Shown here: piece by piece, positions 1-4,393 of the stretch
Position numbering within the stretch: the first letter of the stretch is position 1
Layout: the number at the start of each line of letters is the position of its first letter
From: Desulfovibrio sp.
GTDB lineage: Bacteria; Desulfobacterota; Desulfovibrionia; Desulfovibrionales; Desulfovibrionaceae
Length of the DNA stretch: 6,197 nt
Reading direction: 5' to 3'
NCBI GenBank assembly: GCA_009773975.1
Contig: VSMX01000133.1
Span: 1-6,197, forward strand
Notes under the pieces: model-generated
Seen by the model: only the letters and a program-made list of their open reading frames with translations
Told to the model about the DNA's origin: nothing
Database searches by the model: none
Made by a program: the position numbers and the translations under genes

Positions 1-656
1 TAATAGAAAAATATTTTGATGAAGCTGTCATTGATGAAAATGATTGGAAAGAACTTACAAAAGACCATATAGAATTATTGGTTTTTATGGAAAGAGTTTT
101 ATTGCCTCAAGTTAAAGTTCAAACAAATGAGGTTTCCAATTACTTTAAAACTCATCAAAAAGAATTTGTTATTCCGGAATGTCAGGAGATTACATATCTT
201 TCCGCGCCTCAAAAAAGCATTCTTGAGCAATTTTGCAATAATCTTGAAAAGATAAAATCTGTAAATACATTGCAAGATAAAAATATTCTCATGCAAAGCT
301 TTTATGTTCCATCAAAAGAATTGGATAAGCACGAAAATAACAATTTTAAAGGAAGCAAACCAGGAGGATGCGGAAAATTATTCGAGGAAAAAGGTTCATG
401 GCAAACGACTATTATTTCCAACAAAATTGCTTCACGCCAACTGGAATTACCTGAAGTATATTCTATGATTGAAGAGATATTGATCAAACAAAAATTAAAT
501 AATGAATTTGAAAAATGGTTACAAAATGTCCTTTATAACTCCAAAATTTTGGTGTCTCCAAATCTCAAAAATGCATTGCTGTCCTCGGATATGTCAAAAA
601 ATATCCCAGACCAGGACACAAGTTTCAATGAACTGGAGAATAGCATTTGGAAATAA
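1..656 (+). CDS. SurA/PpiC-like periplasmic folding factor, 5'-truncated
   Basis: The frame is open from the left edge (first whole codon at 3) to the TAA at 654-656, giving 217 visible residues. No start or signal peptide can be seen, so the gene begins outside the window. The visible part resembles the second half of SurA N-terminal/parvulin proteins. A helical stretch leads into a linker of the type EVSNYFKTHQKEFVIPE (window residues about 44-60). A weak, parvulin-sized region follows, with KPGGCG at about 119-124, and then a helical return segment (LPEVYSMIEEIL to FEKWLQNVL) that typically closes the chaperone core. The catalytic parvulin pattern is poorly preserved, so it may be a chaperone without isomerase activity. 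It precedes a second SurA-like gene by 165 bases, so the two are likely paralogues acting on exported proteins. The gene is notably more AT-rich than those downstream. I am fairly sure of the family and unsure of the activity. Confidence 0.72.
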   Translation, partial: IEKYFDEAVIDENDWKELTKDHIELLVFMERVLLPQVKVQTNEVSNYFKTHQKEFVIPECQEITYLSAPQKSILEQFCNNLEKIKSVNTLQDKNILMQSFYVPSKELDKHENNNFKGSKPGGCGKLFEEKGSWQTTIISNKIASRQLELPEVYSMIEEILIKQKLNNEFEKWLQNVLYNSKILVSPNLKNALLSSDMSKNIPDQDTSFNELENSIWK

Positions 657-821
657 CAGATAATTGGCATTTTAATGGGACATTGCATCAAAAAACCTTG
701 CTAACTTATTGATTTTACAATATATTTTCTAATAATTGCATTGTTTTTCCATTGCCTGTAAATAAAACAGAATTACTTTCAGTTCATTAACTTTAATAAT
801 TATACTTTTCTGGAGAAATGA
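657..821. other. AT-rich intergenic region upstream of surA
   Basis: This 165-base gap is the only sizeable non-coding stretch in the window. It holds the promoter candidate at 698-726 and the surA ribosome binding site at 811-816. I saw no hairpin followed by a T tract, so no clear intrinsic terminator for the upstream gene; read-through from it is possible. The heptamer ATTGCAT occurs twice (682-688 and 735-741), with looser relatives at 663-670 and 751-757. In such AT-rich DNA this may be chance. Confidence 0.6.
698..726 (+). promoter_or_regulatory. Candidate sigma-70 promoter for the surA-rodZ-recO-glyQS block
   Basis: TTGCTA (698-703) and TATATT (721-726) are separated by exactly 17 bases. 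They match the sigma-70 consensus at 4 of 6 and 5 of 6 positions. Transcription would start near 733, leaving a leader of about 90 bases before the surA ATG. The site lies in the only gap large enough for a main promoter. AT-rich DNA gives many chance matches, so this is a candidate only. Confidence 0.4.
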
Positions 822-1763
822 ATGAACCGAGCATGCAAAATATTATTGCTTGCCATTATAACCTTGGCATTTGCACAAATGGCTCCTGCTGCACAGTTAA
901 ACAAGGTGGCTGCGGTCGTCAATGGCCAGGTAATTACAATGTTCGATCTCCAGAAAGAATCGATTCCGGAGTTCGCCAGGGCCAAATTAAACCCGGCAAA
1001 TCCGGCCCAAAAGAAAGCTGTGGATGATGTTTTCAGGTCTGTGCTTGACAGAATGATAATGGATATCCTTGTGACACAGGAAGCAAAACGTCTGAAAGCA
1101 ACTGTAAGCCCATCAGAAATTGATCAGGAGCTTACCAAAATGATGAAAATGAGGCACTTGACCAAAAAACAATTCGAAACTCAACTTGCCAAACAAAAAT
1201 TATCTGTTGAAACAATTCGCAAGAACATCGAAAAATCTATCATTCGCCAAAAAATTATGGGCATGGAGGTCATGCGGAAGGTCGTGGTTACACCCGCTGA
1301 AATCAAATCCTATTACGAAGCCCATAAGGATACCATGTATGACCGTAAAGGGTTGCATATGGGTGTCCTGGTATATCCTCCAAACGTAAATGCTGCGGCA
1401 ATAGCAAACCAAATCAAATCAGGTAAAATGACATTCAAGGAAGCTTGCGCAAAATACTCCATCGCGCCAAATCGTGACAAAAGTGGAGATATGGGTGTTG
1501 TGGAATGGGACAGGTTAAATCCCGAGTGGGATGGTCGTCTGTCAAAAATGAAACCCGGAGATGTAACAGACTTATTTGAACTCCAGGGAAGAAAAGCCCA
1601 GGTGCATCTTTTCAGACCAGGTGGCGGGGAGGAGAAGCTTCTTACTCTTGAAGAAGCCAAGCCGCAGATAGACGCAATATTGAGACAACCAAAAGCCAAA
1701 GAACGCTTTGAAGACTATACAAAACAACTTCGTAACAAGGCTGTAATCGATATTCGATTATAG
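822..1763 (+). CDS. surA: SurA-like periplasmic parvulin chaperone / peptidyl-prolyl isomerase
   Basis: This 313-residue protein assists folding of exported and outer-membrane proteins in the periplasm. Residues 1-24 form a signal peptide: a positive start, a hydrophobic core (ILLLAIITLAFA) and small residues APAA before the predicted cut. The SurA N-terminal chaperone domain follows, opening with NKVAAVVNGQVIT (27-39) and running through long helices to about 155. A single parvulin domain spans about 176-265, including the block SGDMGVVEW (221-229) and KPGDVTDLFELQGR (244-257). A C-terminal helix (about 275-306) probably packs back on the chaperone core. E. coli SurA is longer, with two parvulin domains; one domain is common in deltaproteobacterial members. 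The ATG at 822 follows GGAG (812-815) at 6 bases. An ATG at 818 is in another frame. It is the first gene of a tight block and may be driven by the promoter candidate at 698-726. Confidence 0.88.
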   Translation: MNRACKILLLAIITLAFAQMAPAAQLNKVAAVVNGQVITMFDLQKESIPEFARAKLNPANPAQKKAVDDVFRSVLDRMIMDILVTQEAKRLKATVSPSEIDQELTKMMKMRHLTKKQFETQLAKQKLSVETIRKNIEKSIIRQKIMGMEVMRKVVVTPAEIKSYYEAHKDTMYDRKGLHMGVLVYPPNVNAAAIANQIKSGKMTFKEACAKYSIAPNRDKSGDMGVVEWDRLNPEWDGRLSKMKPGDVTDLFELQGRKAQVHLFRPGGGEEKLLTLEEAKPQIDAILRQPKAKERFEDYTKQLRNKAVIDIRL

Positions 1764-1764
1764 C
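1740..1764 (+). repeat. Inverted repeat over the surA stop codon, abutting the rodZ ribosome binding site
   Basis: Two 11-base arms (1740-1750 and 1754-1764) pair fully across a 3-base loop TAT, with ten Watson-Crick pairs and one G-U pair (1743 with 1761). The right arm contains the TAG stop of surA. The next base starts the rodZ ribosome binding site GGAG (1765-1768). There is no T tract behind it, so it is not an intrinsic terminator. A role in translation coupling or mRNA processing is inference. Confidence 0.6.
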
Positions 1765-1774
1765 GGAGATATTT

Positions 1775-2728
1775 ATGACTTATGCCGAATTGGGAGAAGT
1801 TCTTCGTGCTGAGCGGGAAAAACGTCGTTTAAGTATAGATGACGCAGCCAATGAATTAAAAATTAATGTTCGCCAGCTGCAAGCTCTTGAGGAAGGCAAC
1901 GTTGGTTTATTGCCCCATCAGGCTTATGCAAAAGGCTTTATCCGTTCCTATGCTTCATGGCTAGGCATAAGCCATGAAGAAATACAACGGGCATTGGCCT
2001 CACTTGGGGTTCCCGAGAAGGCACCGCAAAAAATAGTTTCAAATGAAAAAGATGGGGCTCCCAGCAAGACCAGGAATTCCTATTTTATCCCTGTACTCAT
2101 TCTTTTATTGGCGCTGGGACTTTACGTCGGTTGGGAAAATGGCGCCCTGGATTACCTTGAAAAATTAAACATTTCAAATTTTGGAAACACCCCGGCGTTG
2201 CAAAGCGCCGAGGAATTTATTTCTTCAAAAGCGGAAACAAACAATAAACTCAGATCAGAAAAGCAGGTTTTGTCAAAAAATACGGAAACAAATACAAACA
2301 GAGAGGATTCAGAAAAGTTAAATGCTTCCCAAAACCAGCCTGTTGAGCGTAAAGAACAAACAACTGCAGTAATACAACAAGATTTTTCTTCACAAGATGT
2401 TTCTTCAAATGAAAAAGTTAAAATCGAGAAAACCAGGGATGAAGATATTTCCGGGAAACCCTCTGAAACAACCACTGTACCGGGTCAAAACAAATTGGTT
2501 ATAACGGCAACGGAAGAATGCTGGATACATTCCAATGCCGATAAAACAGATACGCGACAGTTTTCTTTGCGCAAGGGGGACACTTTTGCGCTAACTTTTG
2601 CCAAAAGCCTGGAATTGAAGCTTGGTAATGCTGGAGGAGTGCGTTTACGTTATAATGGAAAAGATCTCCCACCTCCAGGGACTTCAGGGCAGGTCAAGGT
2701 ATTAACTTTTCCTCCATCTGCTTCCTGA
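1775..2728 (+). CDS. rodZ: RodZ-like helix-turn-helix membrane protein with DUF4115-type C-terminus
   Basis: This 317-residue protein has the RodZ plan. Residues about 3-70 are a HTH_25-type helix-turn-helix (LGEVLRAEREKRRLSIDDAA, then the AYAKGFIRSYASWLGI block at 50-65). Residues 103-119 form one strongly hydrophobic membrane segment. Residues about 121-236 are a hydrophilic linker rich in Ser, Asn, Glu and Lys. Residues about 239-315 are a beta-rich DUF4115-like domain (LVITATEECWIHSNAD to PPPGTSGQVKVLTF). In E. coli, RodZ anchors the MreB cytoskeleton at the inner membrane to set cell shape; the HTH side is cytoplasmic and the C-terminus periplasmic. A similar role here is inferred from architecture, and some relatives are annotated only as HTH-domain proteins. 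GGAG at 1765-1768 precedes the ATG by 6 bases. The linker holds a decayed in-frame duplication (2220-2317). The stop codon overlaps the recO start by one base. Confidence 0.85.
   Translation: MTYAELGEVLRAEREKRRLSIDDAANELKINVRQLQALEEGNVGLLPHQAYAKGFIRSYASWLGISHEEIQRALASLGVPEKAPQKIVSNEKDGAPSKTRNSYFIPVLILLLALGLYVGWENGALDYLEKLNISNFGNTPALQSAEEFISSKAETNNKLRSEKQVLSKNTETNTNREDSEKLNASQNQPVERKEQTTAVIQQDFSSQDVSSNEKVKIEKTRDEDISGKPSETTTVPGQNKLVITATEECWIHSNADKTDTRQFSLRKGDTFALTFAKSLELKLGNAGGVRLRYNGKDLPPPGTSGQVKVLTFPPSAS
2190..2213 (+). repeat. GC-rich hairpin within the rodZ linker region
   Basis: CGGCG (2193-2197) pairs with CGCCG (2206-2210) around an 8-base loop. Two more G-C pairs follow outside one C-A mismatch (2190-2191 with 2212-2213). 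It is much more GC-rich than its surroundings and lies just after the segment coding for the membrane helix. No T tract follows, so it is not a terminator. A pause between membrane-helix and linker synthesis is imaginable but unsupported. Confidence 0.35.
2220..2317 (+). repeat. Decayed in-frame tandem duplication in the RodZ linker
   Basis: Two neighbouring units (2220-2263 and 2268-2317) share ordered blocks: a TTT-rich start with TCAAAA, then CGGAAACAAA (2232-2241 and 2283-2292), then TCAGAAAAG (2255-2263 and 2309-2317). The offsets are 48, 51 and 54 bases, all multiples of three, so the frame is kept. The protein copies read SKAETNNKLRSEK and SKNTETNTNREDSEK. This fits expansion of a flexible spacer by duplication followed by small codon insertions. 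Confidence 0.5.
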
Positions 2729-3477
2729 TGATTGAATTGCATGATACCTGTTTTGTATTGAGAAAAGGGCATTTCAGGGAATCCGATATATGGTTGAAAG
2801 TTTTAAGCCCCAGTTATGGAGTAATTACATTGTTTGCTTTTGGCGGAGCCAAAAGCAAACGCAGGTTTTGCGGCTGCCTTGATGTATTCAATACATTGGA
2901 TTGCAGGATAACACTTTCCAGCAGAAAAAAATATTATATTCTCAATGAGGCGACTCTTCTGGCCGGCCAGGGAAGCTTAAGAAATAACTGGCGGAGAATG
3001 GGAGAAGCTTTTAATTGTCTGGCTTTCCTTGAAGCATTGGATATAGATATAGATAGTTGCCGACAATGTTTCAATTTGCTGGAAGACTTGAGAACGACAC
3101 TGCAGGCTGCCAGGGAACTACCTTCACTTTTTGTGCTTTTTTTCAGGTTCAGGATAAGTTGCTTGTTGGGGTACAATCCGGAATTAAATATATGCTTGTC
3201 CTGTGGTGCCAAACCTGGTGACGACGCATATTTTGCTTATGACGAAGGCAGAATTTACTGCAGCCAATGTCAATCTCATCAATCAATGACAAAAAAAATC
3301 AGACTGTCCAAACCGGGGCTTGACCTTTTGCGCGAGGTGAAGCAAACTTTCCCATCCCAATGGATCGACACCGGATTAATGTCGGATATCAAACGTTCCT
3401 GCGGACTGGCTATGGACAGTTTTGTGCAATATCATCTGGGGATTGCATACAGTAATGGTTATTTCAGGCGCATATAA
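2728..3477 (+). CDS. recO: DNA repair protein RecO (recombination mediator)
   Basis: RecO acts with RecR to load RecA onto SSB-coated single-stranded DNA and can anneal complementary strands, in the RecF pathway of gap repair. The 249 residues match the family length (242 in E. coli). The N-terminal OB-fold shows the family opening CFVLRKGHFRESDIW (8-22) and the basic block GGAKSKRRF (39-47). A helical domain fills the middle. A zinc-binding motif of two CxxC pairs lies at Cys156/Cys159 and Cys178/Cys181. The ATG overlaps the rodZ TGA by one base (TGATG), and the protein aligns with relatives from this residue. No Shine-Dalgarno sequence precedes it; the upstream bases are pyrimidine-rich (CTTTTCCTCC), so translation probably depends on ribosomes finishing rodZ. 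A perfect 13-base-pair hairpin lies about 105 bases into the gene. Confidence 0.9.
   Translation: MIELHDTCFVLRKGHFRESDIWLKVLSPSYGVITLFAFGGAKSKRRFCGCLDVFNTLDCRITLSSRKKYYILNEATLLAGQGSLRNNWRRMGEAFNCLAFLEALDIDIDSCRQCFNLLEDLRTTLQAARELPSLFVLFFRFRISCLLGYNPELNICLSCGAKPGDDAYFAYDEGRIYCSQCQSHQSMTKKIRLSKPGLDLLREVKQTFPSQWIDTGLMSDIKRSCGLAMDSFVQYHLGIAYSNGYFRRI
2832..2860 (+). repeat. Perfect 13-base-pair inverted repeat inside recO
   Basis: The left arm GTTTGCTTTTGGC (2832-2844) and right arm GCCAAAAGCAAAC (2848-2860) are exact reverse complements around a 3-base loop GGA. A T-G wobble could extend the stem by one more pair. It codes for RecO residues about 35-45, covering the conserved basic block GGAKSK. 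No T tract follows on either strand, so it is not an intrinsic terminator. It should form a strong mRNA hairpin early in recO. Confidence 0.75.
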
Positions 3478-3478
3478 T
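3473..3478 (+). promoter_or_regulatory. Possible -10 element ahead of glyQ
   Basis: A perfect TATAAT overlaps the recO stop codon (TAA at 3475-3477), about 30 bases before glyQ. No convincing -35 hexamer sits 16-18 bases upstream, and there is no TG extension. It could give glyQS some independent transcription, but a chance match is just as plausible. Confidence 0.2.
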
Positions 3479-3500
3479 TTTTCAAGAAACATTTAATATC

Positions 3501-3504
3501 GGGA
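3501..3504 (+). promoter_or_regulatory. Ribosome binding site that favours the second glyQ ATG
   Basis: GGGA at 3501-3504 lies 5 bases before the ATG at 3510, a usable spacing. It touches the earlier in-frame ATG at 3504, which therefore has no proper binding site of its own. Initiation at 3510 also gives the N-terminus MYFQD, which I recall as typical of Desulfovibrio-type GlyQ. Confidence 0.5.
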
Positions 3505-3509
3505 TGAAA

Positions 3510-4391
3510 ATGTATTTCCAGGACATCATTTTAACATTGCAGGACTATTGGGCAAAGCAAGGGTGCGTCATAGAACAGCCTTTGGGAGTAGAATGTGGCG
3601 CCGGTACTTTTAATCCTCATACATTTTTGAGAGTCATTGGCCCTGAACCCTGGAAAGTTGCCTACGTTGAACCCTCGCGTCGACCAACGGATGGTCGATA
3701 CGGAGAAAATCCCAATCGCCTCCAACGTTATTTTCAATTTCAGGTCATTATGAAACCTTCTCCACAAAATTCCCAGGAGCTTTATCTGAATAGTCTGGAA
3801 GCGTTGGGGATAAATCCCGATGGACATGATATAAGATTTGTTGAAGATGACTGGGAATCCCCAACCCTTGGCGCCTGGGGGCTAGGATGGGAAGTATGGC
3901 TTGAAGGAATGGAAGTAAGCCAGTTTACATATTTTCAACAGGTAGGGGGGATAGATCTTTTTCCTGTTAGCGTGGAATTGACCTATGGCCTTGAACGGCT
4001 TGCGATGTATCTTCAGGGCGTATCTTCAGTTTATGATCTATCATGGAACAAAGATGTCAAATATGGCGATATCTACCATCAAAATGAAGTGGAGCAATCT
4101 CGTCATAATTTTGAATTGAGTAATGCGAAGATGCTCTTGGGGCAATTCAATGATTATGAAAACGAATGCAAGACAATGTTGGCTCATGGAATGCCCTGGC
4201 CTGCTTATGATTATTGTCTTAAGTGTTCCCATACTTTCAATCTGCTTGATGCCCGAGGTGCCATATCCATTACCGAAAGAAATGGTTACATAAGCAGGGT
4301 AAGAGCGTTGGCGGCTGGAGTTGCAGCTCAATATGCTGAACAACGCAAGACCCAGGGTTATCCATTGCTCAAAGACAATATGACGAGGTAG
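3510..4391 (+). CDS. glyQ: Glycyl-tRNA synthetase alpha subunit
   Basis: GlyQ is the catalytic subunit of the bacterial alpha2-beta2 glycyl-tRNA synthetase. This class II enzyme activates glycine with ATP and charges tRNA-Gly in the cytoplasm. From the ATG at 3510 it has 293 residues, close to the usual length (about 300). Family signatures are intact: ILTLQDYWAKQGC (7-19), the ATP-site block PSRRPTDGRYGENPNR (55-70), FVEDDWESPTLGAWGLGWEVWL (110-131), QFTYFQQVGG (138-147) and the motif 3 stretch TYGLERLAMYL (158-168). SHTFNLLDARGAIS (240-253) lies near the C-terminus. The in-frame ATG at 3504 would add only Met-Lys. The recO-glyQ gap is about 30 bases; glyS starts 2 bases after the glyQ stop, fitting equal production of the two subunits. 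Nothing looks degraded, so I am very sure of the call. Confidence 0.97.
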   Translation: MYFQDIILTLQDYWAKQGCVIEQPLGVECGAGTFNPHTFLRVIGPEPWKVAYVEPSRRPTDGRYGENPNRLQRYFQFQVIMKPSPQNSQELYLNSLEALGINPDGHDIRFVEDDWESPTLGAWGLGWEVWLEGMEVSQFTYFQQVGGIDLFPVSVELTYGLERLAMYLQGVSSVYDLSWNKDVKYGDIYHQNEVEQSRHNFELSNAKMLLGQFNDYENECKTMLAHGMPWPAYDYCLKCSHTFNLLDARGAISITERNGYISRVRALAAGVAAQYAEQRKTQGYPLLKDNMTR

Positions 4392-4393
4392 AA

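Noticed and set aside
666..690. Possible sigma-54 site in the gap before surA
   Set aside because: TGG and TTGC-like pieces are present, but the GG to GC spacing does not match the required GG-N10-GC.
801..806. TATACT just before surA as a promoter -10
   Set aside because: Transcription would start at about 813, inside the ribosome binding site, and no good -35 lies upstream.
818..1027. Open frame starting at the ATG four bases before the surA start
   Set aside because: It shares the surA ribosome binding site but lies in another frame, fully inside surA. The surA frame has a clear signal peptide and domain matches, so this is a shadow.
1637..1657. 7-base inverted repeat GCTTCTT/AAGAAGC in surA
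   Set aside because: This is at chance expectation for a 7-base stem with a short loop, and no T tract or gene boundary is nearby.
1313..1699. 128-codon minus-strand open frame opposite surA
   Set aside because: It lies entirely opposite a well-supported gene and its translation has no recognisable domain, so it is taken as a coding shadow.
2651..2656. Perfect TATAAT near the end of rodZ, upstream of recO
   Set aside because: There is no acceptable -35 at 16-18 bases and no extended -10. The nearest TTG hexamer, TTGGTA at 2622, is 23 bases away, and the site is inside coding sequence.
2959..2970. Perfect 12-base palindrome CTGGCCGGCCAG in recO
   Set aside because: A 12-base palindrome is expected about once or twice by chance in a window this long (6197/4096), and it has no supporting context.
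3680..3698. 7-base inverted repeat TCGACCA/TGGTCGA in glyQ
   Set aside because: Several 7-base stems with short loops are expected by chance, and this one codes for the invariant PSRRPTDGRYGE block, which fixes most of the bases.
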